DNA of 64,000 nucleotides from Anaerolineales bacterium (GCA_020634155.1 JACKCI010000002.1:434001-498000); one strand, 5' to 3'; shown: positions 27,361 to 35,882, counted from the stretch's first letter. Program-made: numbers and translations. The notes: a model not told the origin generated them from the letters alone.

Positions 27361-28380
27361 CTCATCCTCAAAATTCAGCAAATCCGCCATCAACAATGCC
27401 CCTTCATTCTCACGTGGGAGTTTGGAGAGGTAGTGCTGCGTCACGGCAATACTGGAATGGCGCAACAAGCGCGAGATGGTCTCGACTGGCACGCCGCTCA
27501 ATTCCAAGTTACCCGCCACTGAACGCCGCAGGTCATGGGGAGCCACCCGCCCCAAGTTGGCATAGAGCGCGGCCTCCTTCACGATTCGCCAAATCGCATC
27601 CACTGACAGACCCGACGCGCCCACCCGCCCACTCTTATAAATGCGGCGGATGAGATGGCTATCTGGTGGAGCATCACCCACATATTGCCGCCAGTTCTCA
27701 ATGGCCCGCAAAACGACTGGTGGCACATCGACCAAGGCTGCCTTGCTGCCCTTGCCATGCACCAATAGCACCGGACGCCCCGCTTGGGTGTGGAAGTCCT
27801 GCCACAGCACATTGGTCAACTCTTCACGGCGGAGAGCCATAATGCACAGCATCCGAATCAAGACGCTATTCCGCACCCGTTGGGCGGGGGTGTTGCCAAT
27901 CGCTTCTGCCGAGCGCATCAACTCGCGCACCTGTTCCACCGATAGCCAGCGCCCTTGGCGTTGACCTGATTCGGCTTTCGGCACCTTGACATTGGACATG
28001 CCCGCTGAGGTGTAATCATCAAGGATACCCGCTTCGGCAAGGAGGGAGGCAAGGGTCACAATCGAGGCCCGCGCTTGATTAAGGGCTTGCTTGCCTTGGT
28101 CTTCATTCAGCAAGCGCCCCAACCATGCCCGAAAAACCGAAGGTGTCATCGTAGGCAGCAGCTTGTCTAAGGGTAAGTTTTCTAGCCGAGTACGACGGGC
28201 CTGCCCAACTGTGCGCTCAAGTCCCGTTAAATCCGCCAAATAGCGGTCAATCCAACGGGCATAGGCACGCAGGGTATGGGCGCTGGCGGCCTGTCCGCGT
28301 AGCACAGCGCTGAGGTTAAAGCGGTTGGGGGTGGTAATGTCGGTTGGGGCGGAGTTGGATAAAGCTTTGTTAATCGGCAT
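27340..28380 (-). CDS. Tyrosine recombinase / phage integrase family protein (XerC/XerD-like)
   Basis: A 346-residue site-specific recombinase. An N-terminal SAM-like core-binding domain (about 25-125) precedes the catalytic domain (about 145-330). The catalytic residues are Arg184 (ALRREEL), Lys210 (HGKGSK), His282 and Arg285 (HDLRRS), His308 (LLRHSS) and nucleophile Tyr317 (TQHYL). All are present, so the enzyme should be active. No phage or transposon genes flank it. It may be a chromosome-dimer resolvase or a remnant of a lost element. Length and sequence do not settle this. Confidence 0.88.
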   Translation of the reverse strand: MPINKALSNSAPTDITTPNRFNLSAVLRGQAASAHTLRAYARWIDRYLADLTGLERTVGQARRTRLENLPLDKLLPTMTPSVFRAWLGRLLNEDQGKQALNQARASIVTLASLLAEAGILDDYTSAGMSNVKVPKAESGQRQGRWLSVEQVRELMRSAEAIGNTPAQRVRNSVLIRMLCIMALRREELTNVLWQDFHTQAGRPVLLVHGKGSKAALVDVPPVVLRAIENWRQYVGDAPPDSHLIRRIYKSGRVGASGLSVDAIWRIVKEAALYANLGRVAPHDLRRSVAGNLELSGVPVETISRLLRHSSIAVTQHYLSKLPRENEGALLMADLLNFEDETDLYGS

Positions 28381-28450
28381 GTTCTCAAGATTCTTGTGCT
28401 ATGCTTATGATTACCTTATTTTAGCGCAACTTGCATCGAAGGTTAGGCAG

Positions 28451-29044
28451 ATGAACGCACAAACAGTTCTCGAATTTATGGAAGAAGTCGGTAAGCTTAA
28501 AGTCTTGCCGCGCACTGGCTGGTTATTGCGGGGCCTCCAAGCCGATGCCGAAAGCATTGCCGAGCATTGTTTTCGCATGAGCCTGCTCTCGATGGTCATT
28601 GCTGACTTGCTGGTGCAAGAAGGTCAGACGGTTAATGTCGAGAAGGTAATGCGGATTGCCCTGTTGCATGATGTGGCTGAGGCTAAAATTAGCGACATCC
28701 CCTATCCGGCTATGGCCTATATCCCTGAAGATGTCAAAGAAGCGGGCGAGCGTGAAGCTATCCGTGATATGACACGCGGCTTTGGGGCATTGGGCGAGAC
28801 CTACACCGCCCTGTGGCGTGAATTTGAGGAGTCGTCTACCCTTGAGGGGCGCATTGTGCGGGCGGCGGATAAGCTGGAGTTGATGATTCAAGCCTACGAA
28901 TATCAAAAGATAGGCTATCAGTCGTTGGGTGATTTCTGGACGAACATGGCGAACTTCAAAGGATTTGCCGAGCATCCCATCATGCAACAGATTATGGATT
29001 TGCTAGTGGAGCGTCGCCAGCAGCTATCGAGCAACAGCAAATAA
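28451..29044 (+). CDS. HD domain hydrolase (YfbR/HDDC2-like 5'-nucleotidase)
   Basis: A 197-residue metal-dependent phosphohydrolase. The HD signature is complete: His39 in AEHCFRM, His73-Asp74 in LLHDVAEA, and the downstream Asp in ADKLELM. The RTGWLLRG start is characteristic of the YfbR/HDDC2 branch, which removes phosphate from deoxyribonucleoside monophosphates. I start at ATG 28451; the longer open frame runs antisense into the recombinase start and lacks family similarity. It is followed by a hairpin terminator. Confidence 0.88.
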   Translation: MNAQTVLEFMEEVGKLKVLPRTGWLLRGLQADAESIAEHCFRMSLLSMVIADLLVQEGQTVNVEKVMRIALLHDVAEAKISDIPYPAMAYIPEDVKEAGEREAIRDMTRGFGALGETYTALWREFEESSTLEGRIVRAADKLELMIQAYEYQKIGYQSLGDFWTNMANFKGFAEHPIMQQIMDLLVERRQQLSSNSK

Positions 29045-29045
29045 A

Positions 29046-29081
29046 AAAGCGACCCGCCGAGGGGGCGAAGTCGCCTTTTTG
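29046..29081 (+). terminator. Intrinsic terminator of the HD hydrolase gene
   Basis: Stem GCGAC...GTCGC with an inner GCC/GGC pairing, followed by TTTTT, four bases after the stop codon. The A run on the other side may serve the convergent SH3b gene. Confidence 0.7.
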
Positions 29082-29097
29082 TCAATCAATCTATAAC

Positions 29098-30042
29098 TTA
29101 GCCAGTCACTGGCAGGGTGGTAACATCGTAGTCGGTGGCAATAAACTCAGCCGATACCCAACCAGCTTGCCCTTCGTAGCGGGCATGTAACCATGCACCA
29201 TCTTCGGTACGCCCAAACAGCAACACTTCAGCACCCTCTGGCAATTGGGTGATGATGTTGTTCTTGTCGCTGGAATCGGGAGCAGAACGGAAGTTCAAGC
29301 GCAATTCGGTGGGGGCACCAACCGCATAGGCACGCGGTGAGCTGACCGACAATCGTGAGGAAAAGACCCAGCCTTCGGCACCGTGATAAACCACATACGA
29401 CCACAGACCATCTTCACTTTTGAAGAGGCGGCTAACAGTCTCACCACTCGCAATGGTGGTTACCACATCTGAACTAATGTCAGTTGAGGTGCGGACAGCA
29501 ACTTCAGAGCGTGAGCTGGTGGTAGCCGTATCTTGCAGATACTCGGTGGCATAGGCCGCATCGGTACCAAGACGCAGGTTGCGGGCAAACACCCAACCAA
29601 CATTATGACCCGTGCTGACATAGGCCCATACATCGTCAATCAACAGAACAAGTGCATGGCTACCGGGAGCTAGGGTCTCAACAACGTCGCCACTGATGTC
29701 TTGGCTGCTACGAACTGCCAAATCGCTGCGGGTACCAACGGTGGCATCAAGGTACAGGTTCGCGGGTGAAATGTCCATATCAGCAGCAAAAGCATAACCA
29801 GAAAGGTCGCCATAGCGAACCATTGCCCAGTTGCCTTCAACTTCAAAGACTTCAACCAATTCACCATGCTCAACAACACCAACTAAGTCGGCTGCAATGT
29901 TGGCTTCAGCACGAATCGCCATTGCATCAGCCGTTACTACCCCTTGCAAGGTTGCCACGCCGTCTTGCGCCTGCGCCACACCCGGCACCATCGCCGCTAC
30001 TAACAAGGCGATCAAGACAACAACACTCCAAGATCGTTTCAT
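29098..30042 (-). CDS. Secreted protein with multiple SH3b (bacterial SH3) domains
   Basis: A 314-residue exported protein. It has a signal peptide (VVLIALLVAAMVPGVAQAQ) and four successive SH3b-like repeats of about 70 residues, with recurring patterns such as MAIRAEANIAADLVG, LAVRSSQDISGDVV, VAVRTSTDISSDVV and LNFRSAPDSSDKN, each followed by a W-containing strand. Such domains bind cell-wall or other surface ligands. No catalytic domain is attached, so it is probably a structural or adhesion protein. AAGGAGAA precedes the ATG at 30042. Confidence 0.85.
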   Translation of the reverse strand: MKRSWSVVVLIALLVAAMVPGVAQAQDGVATLQGVVTADAMAIRAEANIAADLVGVVEHGELVEVFEVEGNWAMVRYGDLSGYAFAADMDISPANLYLDATVGTRSDLAVRSSQDISGDVVETLAPGSHALVLLIDDVWAYVSTGHNVGWVFARNLRLGTDAAYATEYLQDTATTSSRSEVAVRTSTDISSDVVTTIASGETVSRLFKSEDGLWSYVVYHGAEGWVFSSRLSVSSPRAYAVGAPTELRLNFRSAPDSSDKNNIITQLPEGAEVLLFGRTEDGAWLHARYEGQAGWVSAEFIATDYDVTTLPVTG

Positions 30043-30209
30043 GGAAAGAATTCTCCTTGTTTTTTAAAGTGTAAACTTCGCCTGTATCAAGTATACCGCA
30101 GTATAACGCAAACCTGCCAACAACAGTAGTGGCAAAGAATAGTAGATGGCTGATGCTTGGCAAGGTGTCATCTCAAGGGTAAGCTAAGAACAAGAATTGG
30201 AGGGTTAGC

Positions 30210-31535
30210 ATGAGACAAGGAAATCACCACCCAAAGCGTCAAGGCTGGGTGTTTACCATTATCACTGTTGGTTTACCGGGGTTGGCCTTTGTGTTGGCAT
30301 TATTGGCGGTATGGCTATGGTTCACCGAAACCAGTGAAAAGGGCGGCAATGAACTTCCGGTTAGCAGTGAAGCCCAAACGCTCGAACAAGCCGAACTAGT
30401 TTTAGAGCGTGCTAACGACGCGGTCAACTCAGCGGAGTTGATTTTGTCCTTTCTCGAAGGGGCCTCGGTGGTGATTGCAATTGCCATTGCATCAGCAGCA
30501 GTGGTTGGCTTGAGCAGCCTGAGCGAGCTACGTGACAGCGTGGCCGAGACCGAAGAAGAACTATTACAGCGCGTGGAGGATGCCGAGGCACGGTTGGTCG
30601 CCCGTGAGCGCCAGTTGGCAAATATGGAAGACCTCTTGGCCGAGGCTCAAACCCGTATTGACCAACTTATTGAGGACCGTCTACAACGGGTCTATGCTGA
30701 AACCGAAAGCGCCCGTCGTCAAGCGGCAGCACTAGCCCGTCATGCCCTCGCGGAACAACTGATGCGAGAGAAGAATATCGACGCCGCCCTCAAAGCTTGT
30801 GAGGAAGCCGCTCGTCTTGACCCTGACAACCATGCCAATAATTATCTGTATGGAATGCTACTTATTGAAAAAGGGCAATACAAAACGGCTATTGAGCGTC
30901 TTGAACATGCTCTTGAAATCGCTCCAGATTTTGTACCTGCTATTGCTGCCCTTGGCCTTGCCAATCGGCGCGAGGGTGACCAGATTGATAACCGCCACCA
31001 ACGCAATGAGCGCTACAATGTCGCTGAAGCTCGTTTGCTAGAGGCCATGTCCAAAGACCCGGCTCTGATAACCCAAGATGGAGAATCTTATTACGGCACG
31101 CTAGGCAGTCTCTATCGACGCCAAGAACGCATTGACGACGCCCTTGATAGCTATCGCCGTGCTAGTGAGATTACACCCCGCCGTTCCTATCCCTTTGTTA
31201 ACCTTGCCATGCTCTATATGGAAAAGGGACAAGAGCAACTCCGTGACCAGAATCTGCTCATTGCCGAGCGTAATGCCCTCCGTCGTTTGGATGATACTCC
31301 CACCGATTATTGGGCTTTGTATGATTTGGCCTTGATACACCTCATCCGAGGCAATGAAGACCAAGCCGTCCGCCACTTCAAAGAGGCATTTGAGGTTACA
31401 CCCAACTCTGTGAGTGTTTACTACAGTGTGGTCGCTCGTCTCCTCTTTTTGGAGACTATCGACCCAACAATGACAGGCTTACAGCGTGTCACTGAAATGG
31501 TCGATACGCAGATTCAACGAACTAGTACCCGCTAA
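30210..31535 (+). CDS. Membrane-anchored TPR protein
   Basis: 441 residues. Two transmembrane helices (about 15-37 and 75-97) are followed by a long coiled coil (about 100-185, ETEEELLQRVEDAEARLV onward) and TPR-like helical repeats (about 190-430) such as ALKACEEAARLDPDNHAN and AIERLEHALEIAPDFVPA. TGGAGGG precedes the ATG. TPR arrays mediate protein-protein contacts at the cytoplasmic membrane. The partner is unknown. The next gene begins 21 bases later with its own strong ribosome binding site. Confidence 0.82.
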   Translation: MRQGNHHPKRQGWVFTIITVGLPGLAFVLALLAVWLWFTETSEKGGNELPVSSEAQTLEQAELVLERANDAVNSAELILSFLEGASVVIAIAIASAAVVGLSSLSELRDSVAETEEELLQRVEDAEARLVARERQLANMEDLLAEAQTRIDQLIEDRLQRVYAETESARRQAAALARHALAEQLMREKNIDAALKACEEAARLDPDNHANNYLYGMLLIEKGQYKTAIERLEHALEIAPDFVPAIAALGLANRREGDQIDNRHQRNERYNVAEARLLEAMSKDPALITQDGESYYGTLGSLYRRQERIDDALDSYRRASEITPRRSYPFVNLAMLYMEKGQEQLRDQNLLIAERNALRRLDDTPTDYWALYDLALIHLIRGNEDQAVRHFKEAFEVTPNSVSVYYSVVARLLFLETIDPTMTGLQRVTEMVDTQIQRTSTR

Positions 31536-31556
31536 CGCTAAAGGAGGAACCTATAT

Positions 31557-32207
31557 ATGCGTCGCCTATTGATAACCCTGTTGCTAGGGATTTACCTATT
31601 TGTTTGGCGTCCTAAAATGCTACGGTCAGGAGCGACCCAAGAAGAACTTAACCGCCCTTATGAGCATGATGCGTTAGTGCCAAAGCCCAATCTATGGGCC
31701 ACCCGTGCCATTGATATTGCGGCCCCCCCCGATGTGGTATGGCTATGGTTGGCCCAAATGGGGCGCGAACGCACGGGTTTTTATGGGCTTGACCGTTTTG
31801 ATAACTGGAATATCCCTAGCGCGACTTATATCCGCCATGATTTACCCCCGCTTGAAGTCAACGCTCTGCTAGACAATAACCTGAAAGTGTTGGACTTTCT
31901 TCCCCACCAATTCTTGCTGTTCGGCGGATTTGCAATGCCCAATGACTGGGGTGGCACTACAGACATCACTTTCCTGTATCACATCGCATCCCTTGGCGAT
32001 GGGCAAAGTCGATTATTGATTCGGATGCGGGGTTATTCGGACGGCTGGCGAGGGTGGCTCTATAATCGTATGTTCGAAATCTTAGATTATTTCACGACCT
32101 CTGCTCAATTACGCGGTATCAAAGCACGGGCAGAGATGAGCCAGTACGCTTATCCCAGTATTGAGCTAATGGGCGTGACACCAATCCGCAATCCCCATTT
32201 AAACTAA
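31557..32207 (+). CDS. SRPBCC-fold-like protein with N-terminal hydrophobic segment
   Basis: A 216-residue protein. After a short hydrophobic N terminus (LLITLLLGIYLFVW), the body resembles the START/SRPBCC polyketide-cyclase-like fold: ATRAIDIAAPPDVVWLWLAQMG, a tryptophan-rich middle and the long C-terminal helix MFEILDYFTTSAQLRGIKAR. The fold binds hydrophobic ligands. No specific function can be given. The AAAGGAGG before the ATG is one of the strongest ribosome binding sites in the window. Confidence 0.7.
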   Translation: MRRLLITLLLGIYLFVWRPKMLRSGATQEELNRPYEHDALVPKPNLWATRAIDIAAPPDVVWLWLAQMGRERTGFYGLDRFDNWNIPSATYIRHDLPPLEVNALLDNNLKVLDFLPHQFLLFGGFAMPNDWGGTTDITFLYHIASLGDGQSRLLIRMRGYSDGWRGWLYNRMFEILDYFTTSAQLRGIKARAEMSQYAYPSIELMGVTPIRNPHLN

Positions 32208-32212
32208 GCCTA

Positions 32213-32221
32213 TGCTATAAT
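32213..32221 (+). promoter_or_regulatory. Extended -10 promoter of the pgeF-yggS operon
   Basis: TGCTATAAT lies six bases after the preceding stop and 36 bases before the GTG start at 32257. It is a perfect TATAAT with TGn extension. Confidence 0.6.
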
Positions 32222-32256
32222 AGGCAGGATTAAGCGGAGTTAAGGGTAAAGCATCG

Positions 32257-33045
32257 GTGCAACGGATTGAACAGGACCAAAACGCGCCAATCTATTATCA
32301 ATTTGACCAATGGCTACAGACCCCACTCCAACATGGGATATTTACCCGTCATGGGGGAGTGAGTCACGGGCCGTGGGATTCGCTTAACGTTGGTGGAACC
32401 GTTGGCGATGAGGTGACCGCTGTCCTCGAAAACGGACGGCGGATTTTAGCCACCTTTGGATTTAATGAGAAACAGAGCTGCACGGTGTGGCAAGTGCATG
32501 GGGTGGATACAGTAGTAGCCAATGGCCCTATGCCCCAGCGTAAATGGTTGACCCGCGCTGATGGTATGATTACCAACAAGGTAGGTATGGCCTTAACGAT
32601 GCGCTTTGCCGACTGCACACCTATTATGCTCTATGACCCTGAGCATCATGCCGTTGGGATTGTACATGCGGGGTGGCGTGGCACAGTTGATGGAGCCATA
32701 ACCAGTGCAGTGCAAGCCATGAAGTTGGCTTATGATACCCGTCCTGACCTCCTCCAAGCCGCGATTGGCCCCAGCATTGGCCCTGACCGCTATCAAGTTG
32801 GGGAAGAGGTTGTGGCTGCGGTACAGAATCGTTTTGGCACGACGGACGGTTTGATTAAACGGGCGGACGATGGGAGTGCCTATTTTAATTTGTGGGAAGC
32901 CAATCGGCGCTTGTTAGCCGCGTCTGGTGTCGCTCAAATTGAGGTGGCGGGCATTTGCACGGCTACCTATACCGATGAATTTTATTCGCATCGTGCCGAA
33001 AAAGGAAAAACAGGCCGTTTTGGTGCTGTGATTGCACTATGTTAG
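32257..33045 (+). CDS. pgeF: Peptidoglycan editing factor / multicopper polyphenol oxidase family protein
   Basis: A 262-residue YfiH-family protein (DUF152 laccase-like domain). The metal-binding residues are visible: His in WQVHGVDT, Cys in FADCTPIM and His in GIVHAGWRGT. Characterised homologues act as purine nucleoside phosphorylases/deaminases, or hydrolyse wrongly made UDP-MurNAc-L-Ser, hence the PgeF name. The GTG at 32257 has AAGGG about ten bases upstream. It is the first gene of the pgeF-yggS-yggT-DUF167 cluster conserved in many bacteria. Its stop overlaps the yggS start. Confidence 0.9.
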   Translation: MQRIEQDQNAPIYYQFDQWLQTPLQHGIFTRHGGVSHGPWDSLNVGGTVGDEVTAVLENGRRILATFGFNEKQSCTVWQVHGVDTVVANGPMPQRKWLTRADGMITNKVGMALTMRFADCTPIMLYDPEHHAVGIVHAGWRGTVDGAITSAVQAMKLAYDTRPDLLQAAIGPSIGPDRYQVGEEVVAAVQNRFGTTDGLIKRADDGSAYFNLWEANRRLLAASGVAQIEVAGICTATYTDEFYSHRAEKGKTGRFGAVIALC

Positions 33046-33779
33046 TTGAAAACTTTGCTAGGGTGCAGACTGAAATTGCCGCCGCGTGTCAGCGTGCGGG
33101 GCGTGATGCAAGATCGGTCACCCTAGTGGCTGTCTCGAAACTACATTCACCACAGGCGATGCTGATGGCCTACCAAGCTGGCGTGCGTCACTTCGGAGAA
33201 AACCGTGTTGAGGAAGCTGCTCCCAAAAAAGCGGCCTTTCTTGACTTGTTGCCGAAAGATGCACCACCACCGACATGGCACATGATTGGACATATCCAAA
33301 GCCGCAAGGCTCAGGCTGTCATCGAGACTTTTGATGTCATTCATGCGGTGGATAGCTGGCGCTTGGCAGAACGCATTGACCGCTTGGCCGCTGACCACAA
33401 CGCTCGACCAACCATCATGCTACAAATCAATATTTCGGGTGAGGAAAGTAAGGCAGGTCTAGGCGCTGACCAATGGGAAACCAGCCCAACACAGCGTCAA
33501 ACTTTGTGGGAAGTAGTGGAATCCATTAGCCACTTGACAGCGATACACGCCATTGGCTTAATGACAATGGCTCCCTATGTGGCTGAACCCGAAGCCACCC
33601 GCCCTGTTTTCGCGGGGTTGCGGTGCTTGCGGGATGCCTTAGCGGTTGATTTCCCAACTATGACATGGGATGCTCTCAGTATGGGCATGACCAATGATTA
33701 TCCAGTTGCTATCGAAGAAGGTGCCACCCATGTGCGGATTGGACGCGCAATATTTGGTGAGACGGAAAAGGGGTACTGA
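33039..33779 (+). CDS. yggS: YggS family pyridoxal phosphate homeostasis protein
   Basis: A 246-residue fold-type III PLP-binding protein with the cofactor Lys in LVAVSKLHS (about residue 32). Further family motifs are FGENRVEEA, WHMIGHIQSRKA, LQINISGEESKAG and the phosphate-binding MGMTNDYPVAIEEGAT. Members have no known catalytic activity and control free PLP and amino-acid pools. It overlaps pgeF by seven bases and yggT by one base, so translation is coupled. Confidence 0.94.
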   Translation: MLVENFARVQTEIAAACQRAGRDARSVTLVAVSKLHSPQAMLMAYQAGVRHFGENRVEEAAPKKAAFLDLLPKDAPPPTWHMIGHIQSRKAQAVIETFDVIHAVDSWRLAERIDRLAADHNARPTIMLQINISGEESKAGLGADQWETSPTQRQTLWEVVESISHLTAIHAIGLMTMAPYVAEPEATRPVFAGLRCLRDALAVDFPTMTWDALSMGMTNDYPVAIEEGATHVRIGRAIFGETEKGY

Positions 33780-34036
33780 TGGGTGAGTTGATTTTAGTCT
33801 TAGCACAGTTATACTCTTTAGTTATCTTGATGCGGGTGCTGATGAGTTGGGTGAATATTGACCCCTACAGCCCGATTGCTAAATTTCTGTATGATGTTAC
33901 GGAGCCAGTTATGGCACCGGCCCGCAATCTGCTCCCGCCTGCTGGCGGATTTGACTTTAGCCCGATAATTGTGATTATTGGCATCCAATTGATTGCATCA
34001 GTTATCGCGGCGGCATTCACATCGGCTGGTTTATAA
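33779..34036 (+). CDS. yggT: YggT family membrane protein
   Basis: An 85-residue protein with two membrane helices and the signature LMRVLMSWVNIDPYSPIAKF, followed by TEPVMAPARNLLPP, diagnostic of YggT/Ycf19. The family is linked to cell-division and osmotic-stress clusters, but its biochemical role is unclear. The start overlaps the yggS stop by one base. Confidence 0.92.
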   Translation: MGELILVLAQLYSLVILMRVLMSWVNIDPYSPIAKFLYDVTEPVMAPARNLLPPAGGFDFSPIIVIIGIQLIASVIAAAFTSAGL

Positions 34037-34067
34037 GCGAGTTTGAGAAAAAGGAAGGCAAAAGGCT

Positions 34068-34367
34068 ATGGCACGTAAATTTGAGATTACCGAGGCGCAC
34101 AGTGGTGCGGCGTTTACGGTACGGGTCGTTACCCGCGCCAGCACGACCGAGATTGCCGGAGTACAAGAGGATGGTGCCTTAAAAATCCGCTTGACTGAAT
34201 CCCACACTGACGGTGCGGCTGATTCCCAACTGATTGACTTCTTGGCCCACAAATTAGGAGTTGGCACAACCCAAATTGAAATCGTGGCAGGTGAAAATGC
34301 CCGTGACAAACTCATCTCAGTAGAAGGGATTATGCCAGCCGAAGTTGAGGAGCGGTTGCTGTCTTAG
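34068..34367 (+). CDS. DUF167 (YggU) family protein
   Basis: A 99-residue single-domain protein with the family pattern FTVRVVTRASTTEIAG, ALKIRLTESHTDGAA, SQLIDFLAHKLGV and IEIVAGENARDKLI. The function is unknown, but the gene commonly follows yggT as here. AAAAGGAAGG lies upstream of the ATG. A GC hairpin (GGGGAAG/CTTCCCC) without a T run follows the stop at about 34377-34395. Confidence 0.88.
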   Translation: MARKFEITEAHSGAAFTVRVVTRASTTEIAGVQEDGALKIRLTESHTDGAADSQLIDFLAHKLGVGTTQIEIVAGENARDKLISVEGIMPAEVEERLLS

Positions 34368-34400
34368 TGGGGTATTGGGGAAGGTCTGCTTCCCCGCCCC

Positions 34401-34631
34401 TTAAAAGTCTGAAATCCCGTGTTCTGCAAGATCAATATTCATATCTTGTAAAGCAATTGCTGCAGCCCGTCGCACATCAGGGCTTGGGTCATTTTTTAAG
34501 GTAGCAATCAGTATTTCTGCTGCTTGTGGGTCACCAAGCTCACCAAGGGCACGAGCTGCATTGAAGCGCATACTTGGAATAACATGCCGCAATTGGGCAA
34601 TGAGGTAGTCCAATTTATTCGATGTGGTCAT
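34401..34631 (-). CDS. Small HEAT-repeat protein
   Basis: A 76-residue protein consisting of about two HEAT-like helical repeats: MRFNAARALGELGDPQAA and VRRAAAIALQDMNIDLAE, with the conserved Arg/Ala/Leu positions of PBS-lyase HEAT repeats. Too short to form a full solenoid, so it probably binds a partner. It converges on the DUF167 gene and no further operon context is visible. Confidence 0.75.
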   Translation of the reverse strand: MTTSNKLDYLIAQLRHVIPSMRFNAARALGELGDPQAAEILIATLKNDPSPDVRRAAAIALQDMNIDLAEHGISDF

Positions 34632-34728
34632 CGAGAATAATCCCCCATGAAGTTTTTACTTCATTACTCACTATAACGGATATTAAGGGCAAAGGCAATC
34701 GGTTTAAAGAACTTTCAGGGCGATTTGA

Positions 34729-34745
34729 CCAATACTTAGTATTGG
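34729..34745. repeat. Perfect 17-base palindrome
   Basis: CCAATACTTAGTATTGG: two 8-base arms around a single T, in a gap between two minus-strand genes. It has the size and symmetry of a dimeric-regulator operator, but no promoter fits clearly beside it. Confidence 0.5.
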
Positions 34746-34757
34746 GGATTAGCGAAG

Positions 34758-34795
34758 GGCAAGGGTGATAGTAGCTGTCACCCTTGCCTATTTTT
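34758..34795 (+). terminator. Strong hairpin with plus-strand T tract
   Basis: An 11-base-pair stem GGCAAGGGTGA / TCACCCTTGCC with a nine-base loop and TATTTTT on the plus-strand side. Both flanking genes are on the minus strand, so as an intrinsic terminator it points the wrong way for them. It may still act as a weak end for the carbonic anhydrase transcript. Confidence 0.6.
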
Positions 34796-34804
34796 GAGGG
34801 GGAA

Positions 34805-35572
34805 TTAACCGTTATCTTCTAGCAGGTCACGATTATTCAGAGGTTGAGTTGGGCGGGCATTCAGTTCAAAGATTTGAGCAAAAGCCTCAATCTGTTCGGC
34901 GGATAACACAATTGGCTCGGTCAACACCAACCAGCGCACACCTTGGGTACAGGGCGGGGTGGTCAACGAACCCGAATAGGTATAGAAAGCCGCATTTTCT
35001 GGCAACAGGTCAGCGGCGTTAATCTCACCCATCGCTTCAGGGTCACTCTTTTCCGCAGGTAAATGCTCAAAGATTGGGGCATAGGCTTCATTGTCTTCCT
35101 CACCCTCAACCAACAAGATACCCACGACTGCTAAGTTACCCGCGGCATCTTTATGCACAAAGTGAATTTCCATCGCGGCAGGTTCGCCATTAATGGTGTG
35201 TTCGCTGGGGTGGTGGAAGTGGAATTGGGCCAAGTTATAGGTGGTTTCGTTATAGGTGATGCTGCTGCCCGCATCATACTCCACTTGGATAGTATGCCCA
35301 TTGTTATGGATGTTCATGGCGCTGGGGCTATAGTCGAAACTGATGTCCGAGAGATTGAGTGCGGTGGCATCGGCAATATCAATCGGCGATTGTGCCCGCC
35401 CAGTGCCACAGGTCTCATAACCATCAAGCTCACCCCAATGGTCGGGGCCTTCGGGTCCTTCATATTCCCAATGGGGCTTGGCATCATCTTGCCCGCTTGC
35501 CACTGCCCAAATAATAACGGCATTAAACAAAACAACAACTAAAACAATGCCAATGATGCGTCGCGTTTTCAT
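34805..35572 (-). CDS. Alpha-class carbonic anhydrase, exported
   Basis: A 255-residue enzyme for CO2/bicarbonate interconversion. Residues about 6-28 form a signal or signal-anchor helix, so it acts outside the cytoplasmic membrane. Zinc ligands are in FHFHHPSEH (two His) and EIHFVHKD (third His). The proton-relay/substrate segment YSGSLTTPPCTQGVRWLV is intact. Bacterial alpha-CAs are commonly periplasmic or extracellular and supply bicarbonate or buffer the envelope. The start is ATG 35572 and no clear operon partner is visible. Confidence 0.94.
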   Translation of the reverse strand: MKTRRIIGIVLVVVLFNAVIIWAVASGQDDAKPHWEYEGPEGPDHWGELDGYETCGTGRAQSPIDIADATALNLSDISFDYSPSAMNIHNNGHTIQVEYDAGSSITYNETTYNLAQFHFHHPSEHTINGEPAAMEIHFVHKDAAGNLAVVGILLVEGEEDNEAYAPIFEHLPAEKSDPEAMGEINAADLLPENAAFYTYSGSLTTPPCTQGVRWLVLTEPIVLSAEQIEAFAQIFELNARPTQPLNNRDLLEDNG

Positions 35573-35720
35573 GATACTCCTTTAGATATGCTGTTGTAGT
35601 AAAGAAATGGAATGTATTCTTGTATTGTAGAGCATAAAACCGAAATTCAACTCAATTTATACAAACTTGGGCGAATTTTTACGAAATTGGCGATCCCAGC
35701 ATAAAAATCATATTAGAAAT

Positions 35721-35747
35721 TTAGCACTCTCCCTGTAAGACTGCTAA
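35721..35747 (+). promoter_or_regulatory. CIRCE-like HrcA operator 1
   Basis: TTAGCACTC, nine bases, then GACTGCTAA, one mismatch from the CIRCE consensus right arm GAGTGCTAA. It lies just upstream of the groESL -35 box. Confidence 0.85.
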
Positions 35748-35754
35748 AAAATCC

Positions 35755-35783
35755 TTGACCCTCCCCTCAAAACTTGGTATATT
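35755..35783 (+). promoter_or_regulatory. groESL promoter
   Basis: TTGACC at 35755-35760, a 17-base spacer and TATATT at 35778-35783: a good sigma-70-type promoter between two CIRCE-like operators, with the predicted start near 35790. Confidence 0.75.
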
Positions 35784-35794
35784 TTGAGTTGGAT

Positions 35795-35821
35795 TTAGCA
35801 CTCTACTATAGAGACTGCTAA
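35795..35821 (+). promoter_or_regulatory. CIRCE-like HrcA operator 2
   Basis: TTAGCACTC, nine bases, then GACTGCTAA, with the same right-arm variant as operator 1. It lies at or just after the predicted transcription start, where HrcA binding would block the polymerase. Confidence 0.85.
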
Positions 35822-35882
35822 TCATCACACAGAAACTGATTCGCATACAGACGACTGTAGGAGATAGAACGAGGAGATGACC

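Noticed and set aside
27340..28380. Integrated phage or genomic island marked by the recombinase
   Set aside because: Neighbours are ordinary chromosomal genes, no tRNA attachment site or direct repeats are seen, and no phage genes are present.
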